Shown here: one piece after another, positions 9,752-18,826 of the stretch | Position numbering within the stretch: the stretch's first letter is position 1 | How the letters are laid out: each line of letters starts with the position of its first letter | NCBI GenBank assembly: GCA_030430245.1 | Contig: JAUIFY010000012.1 | Location: 1 to 42,675 of the forward strand | Direction of reading: 5' to 3' | DNA from: a bacterium | GTDB taxonomy: Bacteria; Desulfobacterota; Binatia; UBA12015 | DNA: 42,675 nucleotides | Translations under genes and position numbers: made by a program | The notes under the pieces: model-generated | Told to the model about the DNA's origin: nothing | Database searches by the model: none | What the model saw: only the letters and a program-made list of their open reading frames with translations

Positions 9752-11608
9752 TCAATCCGGGTCGCCGTCCGGGGCGCGCAGGAGCTGGGGCCCGAGCCAG
9801 CGGGCGACCCAGAGCTTCCCGGCATCGGACAGATGCGTGCCGTCGCGGCGGAAGCCCTCGATGCCGTGCACGGTCGCGGCGTACTCGCCGTTCGGGCAGA
9901 TCGCCGCGCCGAGGTCGAGAATGGTGATCTCCCCGGGCGCCCGCCGCGACGCCACCGTCGGAAGGATGTACTCGTTCATGCGCTTCTCGCGCGCCGGATC
10001 CCAGGAGCCGTTCGAAAGCCCGTAGGGATTTCGGCGGCAGGGGATCGTCATCCAGACGATCCGAGCGCCGGTCGACGCGAAGAGATCCGCGGCTTCCTCG
10101 TACTGCGTCACGATCCATGCATCGAACTCCGGATCGCCGGGGGCCTTCGGCGCGCCCCACTCGGGAAGCTCCCGATCGGCGATGTCCCACCCGGCGGTCA
10201 GCGCAACCACGACGTCGGGATCGAACTCCCGGAGCCGCTTGCGTACCCGGACGGGCCAGCGGTCGCAGATCTTCCGCTTCCGACCCAACCCCTCGCGCCA
10301 GGCACCCCGAGCGATGCCGCACCCCCGAATCGCGAGATTCTCGACCTCGATGTCACCGCCGCGTCGCGCCCACATGTCGAGCCCCTCGCCCACGTCGCGT
10401 CCGAGCGAGTCGCCGACCATCGCGACGCGCAGCTTGCGTCCGCGGATGCGCGGAGCGGGGCCCTCGACGCTCTCGGGCCGGAGCGTCGGCGCGGACGGGG
10501 CCGCCGCCACGAGCCCGATCGCGACGACGACGATCGCGACCGGCGGGACGACCACTCGGCGCCAACCCAGAACGCGTCGACCGACCCGGATCGGCTCCTC
10601 GAGGAACCGATGGGAGAGATCCGCGAGGCCCAGCGTGACGACGAATCGAAGGAGGTCGTTCTCGAGCGCGAGGAAGACCGGCCAGTGATACACGTAGGCG
10701 CCGTACGAGATCCGCCCGAGCCAGCGGAGCGGACCGAGAGACAAGAGCGCGCGAACCGGGCCCACCGACTGCACGGCGGCGGCGATGACGGCCGCGCTTG
10801 CCACCGCATACGCCGCGAGCCCGCCCGCGTACAGGCCAGCCGCTTCCACCTCGGCAACGCTCCACCCATAGAGCGTGACGAGGAGACCGGCGGCGCCCGC
10901 GACGCAAAGGCCGGCGCGGGTCGCCCCTGCCCCGAAGACCGGGCTCGGGCCGAGAAGAAGCGCGACCGCGCCGCCGACGAGCAGCTCGCCCGCGCGCGTG
11001 TCGGTACCGTAGTAGACGCGCGCCGTCGCGACGTCGGTGGTCGCGAGCCAATCCATCCACGTCCACGAGGCGAGCGCGAGGACGAGGAGCAGAGCGGCGT
11101 AGGCGCCCCGCGAGCCGCCGACGACGCGCAGCACGCCGAGCGAGAACAGCGGATAGACGAAGTAGTACTGCTCTTCGACCGAGAGGCTCCAGAAGTGCTG
11201 CACGAGGGATGGCGATCCCATGACGTCGTCGTACGCGGCACCCGTGACGACGAGCCACCAATTCGAGACGTAGAACAGCGCCGCGAGTCCGTCCCCCGAG
11301 AGCCGCGCCGCCTGCGTCCCGTCCGCGACAACCGGGCCGAGAATCGCGATCCCCAGCAGAGCGACCAGCGACGCCGGCAAGAGCCGACGAAGCCGACGCG
11401 CCCAGAACGCCGCGAGGCGAATCGTGCGCGTCTCCTCGAACTCGCCGACCAGCAGCCCGGTGATGAGGAAGCCCGAGAGGGTGAAGAAGGTGGACACGCC
11501 GAGGAAACCGCCGGGAAGCCAGCCCAGATCGGCGTGGAAGACGAGGACGGCCAGCACCGAAGCTCCGCGCAAGCCCTCGAGGCCCGGATGGAAGACCCGC
11601 TTCGACAT
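9752..11608 (-). CDS. Acyltransferase 3 family protein with fused SGNH domain (OafA type)
   Basis: 618 residues. The first 370 are an acyltransferase-3 membrane domain with about ten helices. It starts FHPGLEGLRGASVLAVLVFH, with H25 as the catalytic His of the family, followed by GVSTFFTLSGFLITGLL. After about residue 390 comes a periplasmic SGNH domain: GDSL at 399-402 with S401, GWDIAD as block III and DGTHLSDAGKLWVARW near the end holding the Asp-His pair. This is the OafA/YrhL architecture, which moves acetyl groups across the inner membrane onto O-antigen, peptidoglycan or another surface glycan. It is transcribed away from the HxlR gene and ends 27 bp from the stop of the convergent DUF1501 gene. 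Confidence 0.93.
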   Translation of the reverse strand: MSKRVFHPGLEGLRGASVLAVLVFHADLGWLPGGFLGVSTFFTLSGFLITGLLVGEFEETRTIRLAAFWARRLRRLLPASLVALLGIAILGPVVADGTQAARLSGDGLAALFYVSNWWLVVTGAAYDDVMGSPSLVQHFWSLSVEEQYYFVYPLFSLGVLRVVGGSRGAYAALLLVLALASWTWMDWLATTDVATARVYYGTDTRAGELLVGGAVALLLGPSPVFGAGATRAGLCVAGAAGLLVTLYGWSVAEVEAAGLYAGGLAAYAVASAAVIAAAVQSVGPVRALLSLGPLRWLGRISYGAYVYHWPVFLALENDLLRFVVTLGLADLSHRFLEEPIRVGRRVLGWRRVVVPPVAIVVVAIGLVAAAPSAPTLRPESVEGPAPRIRGRKLRVAMVGDSLGRDVGEGLDMWARRGGDIEVENLAIRGCGIARGAWREGLGRKRKICDRWPVRVRKRLREFDPDVVVALTAGWDIADRELPEWGAPKAPGDPEFDAWIVTQYEEAADLFASTGARIVWMTIPCRRNPYGLSNGSWDPAREKRMNEYILPTVASRRAPGEITILDLGAAICPNGEYAATVHGIEGFRRDGTHLSDAGKLWVARWLGPQLLRAPDGDPD

Positions 11609-11674
11609 CGAAGAACCGGCCTACGTTGGCAGACGGCCGCAGGCGTGTCGAAAGCGGGCTCTCGAAGGCGCTAT

Positions 11675-11707
11675 TATTTTCGAACTAAATGCTTGTATTT
11701 CAGAACT
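11675..11707. promoter_or_regulatory. Two 12-bp direct repeats in the acyltransferase/HxlR promoter region
   Basis: TATTTTCGAACT (11675-11686) and TATTTCAGAACT (11696-11707) match at 10 of 12 positions. They start 21 bp apart, two helical turns, so bound proteins would face the same side of the DNA. They lie in the only AT-rich stretch between the divergent genes, 22 bp before the HxlR start. HxlR regulators commonly control their own and neighbouring promoters, so these are good candidates for its operators. Binding is inferred, not shown. Confidence 0.5.
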
Positions 11708-11728
11708 CACGCCGATAGAAGCGGCACC

Positions 11729-12397
11729 GTGCCGCCGGAGTCCTTCCGATACGCGCAGTTCTGCCCGCTGGCGCGGGCGACCGAGATCCTGGGCCAGCGC
11801 TGGACGTTGCTCGTCATTCGCGAGCTCCTCTGCGGTCCGCAGCGGTTCGCGGACCTGAAGAGACGACTGACCGGGGTGAGCCCGAGCGTTCTGACCGAGC
11901 GGCTGGAGGCGCTCGAACGCTGCGGCGTCGTCGAGCGACGCGAGGTCGGGCCACCGACGCCGGCACGGCTGTACGCGCTGACCGAGCACGGCCAGGCCCT
12001 GCGGCCGATCCTGCTCCAGCTCACCCGCTGGGGATTGCGCTGGCTCCTCCCCGCGGTCGACGGCGATCACATGGAGCCGGACTGGATCCGCCTCGGCGTC
12101 GAGGCGTTCGCCTCCTCCGACGAGACGCCCGAGCGACGGTACCAGCTCACCGCCGTCTCCGATGGCAGCTCGGCCCACGTCTACCTCGCCGGCGGGGCGC
12201 GCGGCACCCGCGTCGTCCCGGAGTCGACCGAAGTCGACCTTCGCATCGAAGCAGACCCTCAGACCTTGATCGGACTCATCAGCGGCTTCCTGCCCGCAGA
12301 GCAAGCGGAGCAGCAAGGCGCGAAGTTCTCGGGCGACCGTTCGGCGCTCGAGGATCTACCCCGCCTGTTCCGATTCGTTCCGGAAGGCGGCGACTGA
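11729..12397 (+). CDS. HxlR family transcription regulator with C-terminal SCP2-like domain
   Basis: 222 residues from GTG 11729, the last start before the conserved part. Residues 8-105 form an HxlR winged helix: YAQFCPLARATEILGQRWTL, then RELLCGPQRFADLKRRL and LTERLEALERCGVVERR. C12 is at the place of the redox-sensing Cys of HxlR proteins such as YodB. The C-terminal part (about 125-222, with DLRIEADPQTLIGLISGFL and KFSGDRSALEDLPRLF) resembles an SCP2 sterol-carrier lipid-binding domain, a fusion known in some HxlR proteins. It could sense a hydrophobic ligand or an oxidant. A glutathione S-transferase gene follows after 19 bp, so detoxification is a likely theme. Confidence 0.88.
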   Translation: MPPESFRYAQFCPLARATEILGQRWTLLVIRELLCGPQRFADLKRRLTGVSPSVLTERLEALERCGVVERREVGPPTPARLYALTEHGQALRPILLQLTRWGLRWLLPAVDGDHMEPDWIRLGVEAFASSDETPERRYQLTAVSDGSSAHVYLAGGARGTRVVPESTEVDLRIEADPQTLIGLISGFLPAEQAEQQGAKFSGDRSALEDLPRLFRFVPEGGD

Positions 12398-12416
12398 ATC
12401 GCAAGGAGAAACGAAG

Positions 12417-13070
12417 ATGGCTCTCAAAGTGACCGGTGTCGGCTTGTCCCCGTTCGTCCGCAAGGTGCGCGTCGTCCTCGAAGAGAAAGGGCTTGCGTAC
12501 GAGCACGATCCCATGCTCCCGATGGGCGTCTCCGACGAGTACAAGCAGAAGCATCCGATGGGGAAGATCCCGATCCTGGAGGACGGCGATCGGGTGATCC
12601 CCGACTCGTCGGCGATCGCACACTATCTCGAAGCGCTCACACCCAGCCCCCGACTCTACCCGTCCGACGGGTACGAGCGCGCTCGAGCCATCTGGATCGA
12701 GGAGTTCGCCGACACGGGGATCATGACGGGGACGACCACCGTCTTCCAGGAGCGGGTGCTCGCGCCCCTGTTCTTCAAGCGCGAACCGGACGAGGCGAAG
12801 ATCAAAGAGGCGACCGAGGAGATTCTCCCCCCGTACTTCGACTATCTGGAGGAGAACCTCGGCGACTCCGAGTGGATCGCCGGCGACGCGTTCAGCATCG
12901 CCGACGTCGCCCTCGGCTCCGCCTTCGCGACGTTCGTGCTGAGCGACGGGTCGGTCGACGCATCGCGCTGGCCCCGACTCGCGGCATACCTCGAGCGCGT
13001 CCATGGGAGGCCGTCGTTCCGGAAGCTGATGGAGGAGGACCGCGGCGCGAAGGCCGCGGCCGCCGGCTGA
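12417..13070 (+). CDS. Glutathione S-transferase family protein
   Basis: 217 residues of normal GST length. The N-terminal thioredoxin-like domain (1-80) has [20 protein letters not shown], with S11 near the catalytic position, the cis-Pro loop MGKIPILED and the glutathione gamma-Glu site [11 protein letters not shown]. An all-helical C-terminal domain follows (about 90-210), containing the N-capping box [22 protein letters not shown] stands 8 bases before ATG 12417. It is in an operon with the HxlR-SCP2 regulator. The expected role is conjugation or reduction of electrophiles in the cytoplasm. A terminator-like hairpin follows at 13119-13143. Confidence 0.9.
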   Translation: MALKVTGVGLSPFVRKVRVVLEEKGLAYEHDPMLPMGVSDEYKQKHPMGKIPILEDGDRVIPDSSAIAHYLEALTPSPRLYPSDGYERARAIWIEEFADTGIMTGTTTVFQERVLAPLFFKREPDEAKIKEATEEILPPYFDYLEENLGDSEWIAGDAFSIADVALGSAFATFVLSDGSVDASRWPRLAAYLERVHGRPSFRKLMEEDRGAKAAAAG

Positions 13071-13080
13071 GCCCGGGCGC

Positions 13081-13116
13081 GGGGCCGGCGGACGGACGGG
13101 CGCCCCCGCCGGCCCC
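13081..13116 (+). other. Strong GC hairpin (11-bp stem)
   Basis: GGGGCCGGCGG (13081-13091) pairs perfectly with CCGCCGGCCCC (13106-13116) around a 14-base loop, 10 bp after the GST stop. There is no T run directly after it; the A/T-flanked hairpin at 13119-13143 follows at once. Together they probably end the HxlR-GST transcript. Confidence 0.5.
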
Positions 13117-13118
13117 GA

Positions 13119-13143
13119 AAAGCTCCCCATTCTCGGGAGTTTT
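13119..13143 (+). terminator. Intrinsic terminator after the GST gene
   Basis: AAAGCTCCC (13119-13127) pairs with GGGAGTTTT (13135-13143) around a 7-base loop, with one G-T pair. The stem ends in four T on the plus strand and begins with A on the other side, so it could work both ways. It separates the HxlR-GST operon from the bL19 gene. The leader of bL19 then runs from about 13145 to 13279; no known riboswitch was recognised in it. Confidence 0.6.
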
Positions 13144-13279
13144 GGCCCGGCCCGGCCCCACGCCCACTTTCTCGCCCCAGACGGTGCGTTCGCCGCCCGA
13201 AACCGCTAAAGGGTCGGGATCCATCCGGCAGCCTCGGTCCCTCCGGGGAGCCGTCGGAGGACTGCACAGGAGAGACATC

Positions 13280-13636
13280 ATGGGCGCGGGCGACATCATC
13301 AAGGCAATCGAGACGGAGCAGCTCCGGAGCGACATCCCCGACTTCAAGGCGGGCGATACCCTGCGGGTCCACGTCAAGGTCGTCGAGGGTGAGAAGGAGC
13401 GCATCCAGGTGTTCGAGGGCGTGTGCATCCGCCGCAAGCACGGTGGAATTCGCGAGACGTTCACCGTCCGCAAGGTCTCGTACTCGGTCGGCGTGGAGCG
13501 CACGTTCCCGGTCCACTCGCCGCGCATCGACAAGATCGAGGTCATGACGCGCGGACGCGTTCGTCGCGCCAAGCTCTACTACCTCCGCGAGCGCTCCGGT
13601 CGCGCGGCGCGCATCAAGGAAATCGGCCAGAACTGA
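13280..13636 (+). CDS. rplS: Large ribosomal subunit protein bL19
   Basis: 118 residues, full length for bL19. Typical sequence: [20 protein letters not shown] near the start, [19 protein letters not shown], then [18 protein letters not shown] and [19 protein letters not shown] at the end. AGGAGAG lies 6-12 bases before ATG 13280. bL19 sits at the subunit interface near 16S rRNA. In most bacteria rplS closes an rpsP-rimM-trmD-rplS operon; here the upstream gene is a glutathione S-transferase behind a terminator and none of those partners is in view. A bactofilin gene starts 14 bp after the stop. Confidence 0.97.
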   Translation: MGAGDIIKAIETEQLRSDIPDFKAGDTLRVHVKVVEGEKERIQVFEGVCIRRKHGGIRETFTVRKVSYSVGVERTFPVHSPRIDKIEVMTRGRVRRAKLYYLRERSGRAARIKEIGQN

Positions 13637-13650
13637 TCGGCGGGGCGATC

Positions 13651-14250
13651 GTGCCGGATCTCGAGCGCTCCGCGGTCGCCGCGGAACCCGGTGCACCGAG
13701 CCCGGAGAAACGCTTCCGGCACCAGATCGAGGCGGGTGTCTCGATCTCCGGCCGAATCCACTTCCCCGGCGACGCTCGCATCGACGGCCAGCTGAAGGGC
13801 GAGATCCGCGCGGACAAGCTCCTGCTCGTCGGCGAGGCCGCGGAGCTCGAGGCCACGGTCAGCGCGCAGCACATGGTCCTCGCCGGCACCATGCGCGGCG
13901 ACGTGATCCGAAGCGGCACGGTCGAGCTCGAGCCCACCGCGCGTCTCCTCGGCAACATCGAAGCGAAGAACCTCGTCGTACACGCCGGTGCGTTCTTCGA
14001 CGGCCGCGCCTCCATCGGAAAGCCGCAGGCAGAGCAGCCCGCGAGTCGCGCGCCGGCGCAGCGACCCACGACCGAGCAGGCACCCGACCGCGCGCCGCGC
14101 GAACGGCTAGCACCTCGTCGCGCCCACGGCCCGGCCACGCCCGTCACGCGATCGGCGCGCCCGCGGCCGGCCCACACCCGTCGCACGCGCGACCGTTGCG
14201 AGGTCCCGCGCCGACCGCCGCACTCGCCAGGGGGTCGACGTTCGGTGTAG
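13651..14250 (+). CDS. Bactofilin (polymer-forming cytoskeletal protein)
   Basis: 199 residues from GTG 13651, 14 bp after rplS. The central domain (about 22-122) shows the short repeating beta-helix pattern of bactofilins: GVSISGRIHFPGDARIDGQL, then GEIRADKLLLVGEAAELEAT, GTMRGDVIRSGTVELEP and NIEAKNLVVHAGAFFDGRAS. Bactofilins self-assemble without nucleotide into filaments near the inner membrane and help shape cells, place peptidoglycan enzymes or organise chromosomes. The last 75 residues are Pro/Arg-rich and low in complexity; this tail could bind membrane or DNA, or its end could be affected by a frameshift. An acyl-CoA dehydrogenase follows 10 bp later. Confidence 0.88.
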   Translation: MPDLERSAVAAEPGAPSPEKRFRHQIEAGVSISGRIHFPGDARIDGQLKGEIRADKLLLVGEAAELEATVSAQHMVLAGTMRGDVIRSGTVELEPTARLLGNIEAKNLVVHAGAFFDGRASIGKPQAEQPASRAPAQRPTTEQAPDRAPRERLAPRRAHGPATPVTRSARPRPAHTRRTRDRCEVPRRPPHSPGGRRSV

Positions 14251-14260
14251 GAAGGGCTGC

Positions 14261-15955
14261 ATGATCCTGCTGGACCCTCGAAATCTGAAGCGCCCATATC
14301 CCGACGACCGCTCCGCAGAAGTGATGAGAAAGACGGTCGGGTTCTTCGAGGCAAAAGGGAAGAAGCGACTGCTCGAGGACTACTACGACCGCGTCTGGTA
14401 CGCCGACTTCCTCGACTTCGTCCGACAGAACCGGATCTTCGCGACGATGTGCACTCCGGCCGGTGAGGGCGCCGCCGACGCGCGATGGGACACCTGGCGC
14501 AACTGCGAGTTCGCCGAGATCCTCGGCTTCTACGGACTTCAATACTGGTACACCTGGCAGGTCTCGGTCCTCGGGCTCGGCCCTCTGTGGATGACGCAGA
14601 ACGAGGGAATGCGCCGTCGCGCGGCCGAGGCGCTCGAAGCCGGTGGGATCTTCGCCTTCGGCCTGTCCGAGCGCGCCCACGGAGCCGACATCTACTCGAC
14701 CGACATGGTGCTCACCCGCGACGGCGACGGATGGAAGGCCAACGGCCGCAAATACTACATCGGCAACGGCAATGAAGCCGCGATCGTCTCGACGTTCGGG
14801 CGGCTCGCCGACGAGGACGAATACGTCTTCTTCGCCGCCGACCCGAAGCACGAGCGGTACGATCTGATCCAGAACGTCGTCGCCAGCCAGAACTACGTCT
14901 CGGAGTTCGAGCTGAAGGACTATCCGGTGAGAGAGGACGACATCCTCCACCGGGGTCGCGAGGCGTGGAACGCCGCGCTCAATACCGTGAACATCGGCAA
15001 GTACAATCTCGGCTGGGCCTCGATCGGGATCTGCACGCACGCCCTCTACGAGGCGATCACCCACGCGAGCCATCGGATCCTCTACGGACACGCGGTCACG
15101 GACATGCCCCACGTCCGCCAGATGTTCGTCGACGCGTACTGTCGTCTCGTCGCGATGAAGCTCTTCGCGCTGCGCGCCGCGGACTACATGCGCGTGGCCT
15201 CCCCCGAGGACCGCCGCTACCTTCTCTACAACCCCATGGTGAAGATGAAGGTGACGACCCAGGGCGAAGAGGTCGTCGATCTCCTGTGGGACGCGATCGC
15301 CGCCAAGGGATTCGAGAAGAGCACGTACTTCGGGCAGGCCGCGGTCGACATTCGCGCACTGCCCAAACTCGAGGGCACGGTCCACGTCAACATCGCGCTG
15401 ATCGTGAAGTTCATGCCGAACTTCTTCTTCAACCCTGCCGAGTACCCCGACGTGGAGACGCAGGGCCACGGCGGAAACGACGACTTCCTCTTCGACCAGG
15501 GGAGCACGAAGGGCCTCTCTCAGATCCAGTTCAACGATTATCGGCGCGTCTTCGAGGACTGCTCCCTTCCGAACGTGAAGATCTTCGCCGAGCAGACCGA
15601 ATCGCTTCGGAGGATGCTCGAGGAGGCACCGCCGGGCCCCGACCAGATGAAGGACGTCGACTTCCTGCTCTCGATGGGCGAGATGTTCGCGCTCGTCGTC
15701 TACGCACAGCTTCTCCTCGAGAACGCCCCGATCTACGGGACCGACGACGACCTCCTCGATCAGATCTTCGACTTCATGGTGCGTGACATGTCGAAATTCG
15801 CGCTCCAGCTCTTCAGCAAGCCCAGCAGCACGGAGCGCCAGATGGAGGGCTGCCGCGAGATCCTGCGGCGTCCGGTCGTCGATCCGGCGCGCTACGACCG
15901 CGTATGGAGCGGCCACGTCGCGCCCCTGTCGGACCGCTACGAGATGAACGCCTGA
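14261..15955 (+). CDS. Acyl-CoA dehydrogenase family protein (long form)
   Basis: 564 residues, longer than the 380-400 usual for short- and medium-chain enzymes. Acyl-CoA dehydrogenase features are visible: FAFGLSERAHGADIYSTDM near 130-148 (the flavin/substrate loop), DGWKANGRKYYIGNGNEA and PKLEGTVHVNIAL, where E371 occupies the place of the catalytic Glu of MCAD-type enzymes (YEGT). About 120 extra residues at the C-terminus extend the family fold. Such large forms occur in Actinobacteria and Myxococcota-like genomes and usually have unknown acyl substrates. The reaction would be FAD-dependent alpha,beta-oxidation of an acyl-CoA. AGGAAGG is 5 bases before ATG 14261. Confidence 0.88.
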   Translation: MILLDPRNLKRPYPDDRSAEVMRKTVGFFEAKGKKRLLEDYYDRVWYADFLDFVRQNRIFATMCTPAGEGAADARWDTWRNCEFAEILGFYGLQYWYTWQVSVLGLGPLWMTQNEGMRRRAAEALEAGGIFAFGLSERAHGADIYSTDMVLTRDGDGWKANGRKYYIGNGNEAAIVSTFGRLADEDEYVFFAADPKHERYDLIQNVVASQNYVSEFELKDYPVREDDILHRGREAWNAALNTVNIGKYNLGWASIGICTHALYEAITHASHRILYGHAVTDMPHVRQMFVDAYCRLVAMKLFALRAADYMRVASPEDRRYLLYNPMVKMKVTTQGEEVVDLLWDAIAAKGFEKSTYFGQAAVDIRALPKLEGTVHVNIALIVKFMPNFFFNPAEYPDVETQGHGGNDDFLFDQGSTKGLSQIQFNDYRRVFEDCSLPNVKIFAEQTESLRRMLEEAPPGPDQMKDVDFLLSMGEMFALVVYAQLLLENAPIYGTDDDLLDQIFDFMVRDMSKFALQLFSKPSSTERQMEGCREILRRPVVDPARYDRVWSGHVAPLSDRYEMNA

Positions 15956-15962
15956 CGAGCGC

Positions 15963-18302
15963 TCACGCGGGGAAGCCCGCGCGCTCGACCGACCTCGACG
16001 AGCCCGAGGGAGCGGAGCGTTGCAGCGCGGCCCCGAGCGCCGTGGCGACGACGGGCTTGCTCACGAAGTCGTCCATCCCGGCCTCGATGCACATCGCGCG
16101 GTCCGTCGCGCTCGCATTCGCCGTCATCGCGATGATCCACGGTCGCCGGGCCTCGCTGAGATCCCGGCGGAGTGTGCGCGTCGCTTCGATCCCGTCGAGC
16201 TCCGGCATCTGGATGTCCATGAGGATCACGTCGTAGTCGTTCTCCTCGAGCGCCTCGACGGCCTCCCGCCCGTTGCCTGCGACGTCGGCCCGATAGCCCA
16301 TGCGCTCGAGCATCTTGAGAGCGACCTTCTGGTTGATCTCGTTGTCCTCGACGAGAAGGATCCGACGCGGCACTCGATCCCCGAGGCTCGAATCGATCGT
16401 CTGCGACGAACGGCGCGGCCGCGCCGCCCGGGGACCGCCCGACGCGTCGGCCAACGCTGCGAGGAGGGCCGACGAGCGCGCCGGCTTGGTCAGGATCGCC
16501 GAAAAGATCGCCAGCCGCTCCGTCGCGTCGTGGTCGGGAAGATCGCCGGCCGGTCGAACCGAGCTGAGCAGGATCAGTGCGAGGTCGCCCGAGGGGCGCA
16601 GCGCTCGCAGCTGGGCGCCAAGGTGCAGGCCATCGAGCTCCGGCATCACGTAGTCCAGGACCACGAGGTCGAAGGGCTCCCCCGCCGCCACCCACCCCAG
16701 CGCCTCGCCGGCCGAGTCGGCGGCCCGCGGCACCATGCCCCACGACCGCGCTTGATGCTCCAGGATCCGGCGATTCGTCGCGTTGTCGTCCACGATCAGC
16801 AGGCGCTTGCCCTCGACGGCGGCGGCCGCGGCCTTGGCGAGCGCGTCCTCCTCGCCGTTGGCCTCGGGAGCGAAGATCGTGAAGTGGAACGTCGATCCGA
16901 CGCCGAGCGTGCTCTCGACCCACATGTCCCCGCCCATCAGCTCCGAGAAGTGCTTCGAGATCGCGAGTCCCAGGCCCGTACCGCCATACTTGCGCGTGGT
17001 CGAGGCATCGACCTGGCTGAAGGCCCGGAAGAGACGTTCGACCCGATCCGCGGGGATGCCGATACCCGTGTCGCGCACCGCGAAGTGCAGGAGCGGCTCC
17101 CCCTCGCCGCCTTCGCGAGTCACCGCGACCTCGATCTCCCCCGCCTCGGTGAACTTCACGGCGTTCGACAGGAGGTTGGCGAGGGCCTGGCGAACGCGCG
17201 TCACGTCACCGAGCACGCCCGCGGGCACGTCATCGGCGCACGAGTACGTCAGCTCCAGACCTTTGTCGGCCGCCTTCAAGGCGACCAGGTCGAGCGCGTC
17301 CTCGACGCACTCGCGCACGACGAACGGTGCACGCTCGAGCTCGATCCGACCCGCTTCGATCTTCGAGTAATCGAGAATGTCGTCGATGATCGCGAGGAGA
17401 AGCTCCCCACTGCCCTTCACCGTCTGCGCGAAGTCGCGCTGCTCATTGGTGAGCTCGGTATCGAGCAGGAGGCCCGTCATGCCGATCACCGCATTCAGCG
17501 GGGTGCGGATCTCGTGGCTCATGTTCGCGAGAAACTCCGACTTGGCGCGAGTCGCGGCCTCGGCGCGGTCCTTCGAGGAGACGAGCTCACGGTCACGAAC
17601 GCGGATCTGCTCGAGCATCTCGTTGAAGCGTTCGACCAGAACGCCGAGCTCGTCGTCGCTCGTCTTGGAGGCCCGCAGCGAGTAGTCCTTCTTCTCGGAA
17701 ACCTGCTCGGCCACCTCCGCCAGCGCGACGATCGGTCCGGAGATCGCCCGTTGCAAACGCGTCGAGAGCAGCCAGGCGATCCCGCCGCACGCGGCGACCA
17801 CGAAGACCAGAACCATGGCCTGCCCCCGGAGACGAGTCCGAAGCGTGCGCATCTCGGAGCGTGCGCAGACGGACCCGATGACCTCGCCGTCGAGTTCGAT
17901 CCGCTGGCGAACGAGGAGATCCCCGCGGACGAACTCCGTCGCGCGATCCAGCGAGGGCGGGCACGGCGGCGCGCCGTCGTAGGACTGAAACGTGGTGATC
18001 GGCTGACCGTTCGAGGAGAACGTAGCAGCGGAGACGACCCCCGGAATCTCCCTCAGAGTTCGGAGGACCTCGGTCGCCGCTCCCGGATCGTCGAACGCGA
18101 CCGCCGCCACGCTGTTCTCGGCGATGACGGCCATCGTGGCGGCGAGATCCTCGCTCGCGGCCTGGCGCCCGAGGTACCAGGTCTCCGCGAAGAAGGCGCC
18201 CGCGGCCAGCCCCAGCGCGACGACGCTGGTGGCGGTGATGATCTGAATCAGCTTGGCGCGGATCGACGGCGACCGGCTCCCGCGCGGGTCGGCCCAGGTC
18301 AT
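15963..18302 (-). CDS. CHASE8-type hybrid sensor histidine kinase with two receiver domains
   Basis: 779 residues. Order: membrane helix (about 15-40); periplasmic sensor (about 45-150) with [20 protein letters not shown], the pattern of CHASE8 domains; second helix (about 165-187); HAMP (about 188-240); HisKA with H263 in [16 protein letters not shown]; HATPase with [16 protein letters not shown] and GTGLGLAIS; receiver 1 with phosphoacceptor D550 ([12 protein letters not shown]); receiver 2 with D696 ([12 protein letters not shown]). Start ATG 18302 overlaps the stop of the yfiR-like gene by 4 bp (ATGA), so they are translated together. In YfiR-YfiN systems YfiR holds a CHASE8-like sensor in check from the periplasm; here the output is a phosphorelay, not a cyclase. 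No separate response regulator is adjacent. Confidence 0.92.
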   Translation of the reverse strand: MTWADPRGSRSPSIRAKLIQIITATSVVALGLAAGAFFAETWYLGRQAASEDLAATMAVIAENSVAAVAFDDPGAATEVLRTLREIPGVVSAATFSSNGQPITTFQSYDGAPPCPPSLDRATEFVRGDLLVRQRIELDGEVIGSVCARSEMRTLRTRLRGQAMVLVFVVAACGGIAWLLSTRLQRAISGPIVALAEVAEQVSEKKDYSLRASKTSDDELGVLVERFNEMLEQIRVRDRELVSSKDRAEAATRAKSEFLANMSHEIRTPLNAVIGMTGLLLDTELTNEQRDFAQTVKGSGELLLAIIDDILDYSKIEAGRIELERAPFVVRECVEDALDLVALKAADKGLELTYSCADDVPAGVLGDVTRVRQALANLLSNAVKFTEAGEIEVAVTREGGEGEPLLHFAVRDTGIGIPADRVERLFRAFSQVDASTTRKYGGTGLGLAISKHFSELMGGDMWVESTLGVGSTFHFTIFAPEANGEEDALAKAAAAAVEGKRLLIVDDNATNRRILEHQARSWGMVPRAADSAGEALGWVAAGEPFDLVVLDYVMPELDGLHLGAQLRALRPSGDLALILLSSVRPAGDLPDHDATERLAIFSAILTKPARSSALLAALADASGGPRAARPRRSSQTIDSSLGDRVPRRILLVEDNEINQKVALKMLERMGYRADVAGNGREAVEALEENDYDVILMDIQMPELDGIEATRTLRRDLSEARRPWIIAMTANASATDRAMCIEAGMDDFVSKPVVATALGAALQRSAPSGSSRSVERAGFPA

Positions 18303-18826
18303 CGCGCAGGCCTGTCCGCCGCGCCGACGATCTCCGCGAGTCGAAGGAGCCTCGACGAGATGCGCAGGCCCGCCGTCCGAGCCCGCGCCGGGTTCACGAC
18401 GAATCCGACCTCGTTCTCCCGCTCGACAAACCCGAGGATCCCGCCCGCCTCGACGAACCCCCCGCCCTGCCCCACCGTGAGCGCGGGCCCGGCGCCGAGG
18501 CCCGCCAGAACGGTTGCGTCCGGCAGCCCTTCGGGGAAGACGACGATCTGACAGCGGGCGAGTCCGCCCGGCCGGGCGGACGTCACCTCGATCCGCCGCC
18601 CCCGCGCCGTCCGCCCCTCGAGCCGTTCGAGCTCGGCGGGGAGGTCGCCGACGACGCAGACCCGGAGAGGCGCGTTCCCATCGGTGAACGCGCTCGCCGG
18701 CCACTGGACGAACTTGGTCAGGTGGTACACGTGGCGCGCCCGCACCTCGGCACCTGCGTCGGATGCGGCCTGCCCCTGCGCAACCGGCATCAGACCGATC
18801 AGGAGAGCCGTGAATACCCAAACCAC
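18299..18826 (-). CDS. YfiR family periplasmic regulator (DUF4154)
   Basis: 175 residues from GTG 18826 with a signal peptide ([17 protein letters not shown], cleavage about residue 20). The mature protein begins with the YfiR hallmark [14 protein letters not shown] followed by [10 protein letters not shown]. The later part includes [18 protein letters not shown] and [12 protein letters not shown], matching the family's end. Known YfiR binds the periplasmic domain of the diguanylate cyclase YfiN in response to redox and envelope stress. Here the 4-bp overlap with a CHASE8 kinase gene predicts that it controls that kinase instead. YfiR of Pseudomonas uses disulfides; I see only C55 and C92-like positions, so redox control is uncertain. 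Confidence 0.87.
   Translation of the reverse strand: MVWVFTALLIGLMPVAQGQAASDAGAEVRARHVYHLTKFVQWPASAFTDGNAPLRVCVVGDLPAELERLEGRTARGRRIEVTSARPGGLARCQIVVFPEGLPDATVLAGLGAGPALTVGQGGGFVEAGGILGFVERENEVGFVVNPARARTAGLRISSRLLRLAEIVGAADRPAR

Noticed and set aside
9833..11728. Upstream open part of the HxlR frame
   Set aside because: It lies antisense to the acyltransferase; the HxlR family sequence begins after GTG 11729.
14144..15916. 590-codon open frame opposite the acyl-CoA dehydrogenase
   Set aside because: Antisense frame kept open by GC-rich third positions; the plus strand product is a clear dehydrogenase.
16020..18551. 843-codon plus-strand frame across the hybrid kinase
   Set aside because: Antisense to a kinase with all motifs in order; the product is His/Arg/Asp-rich low-complexity sequence.
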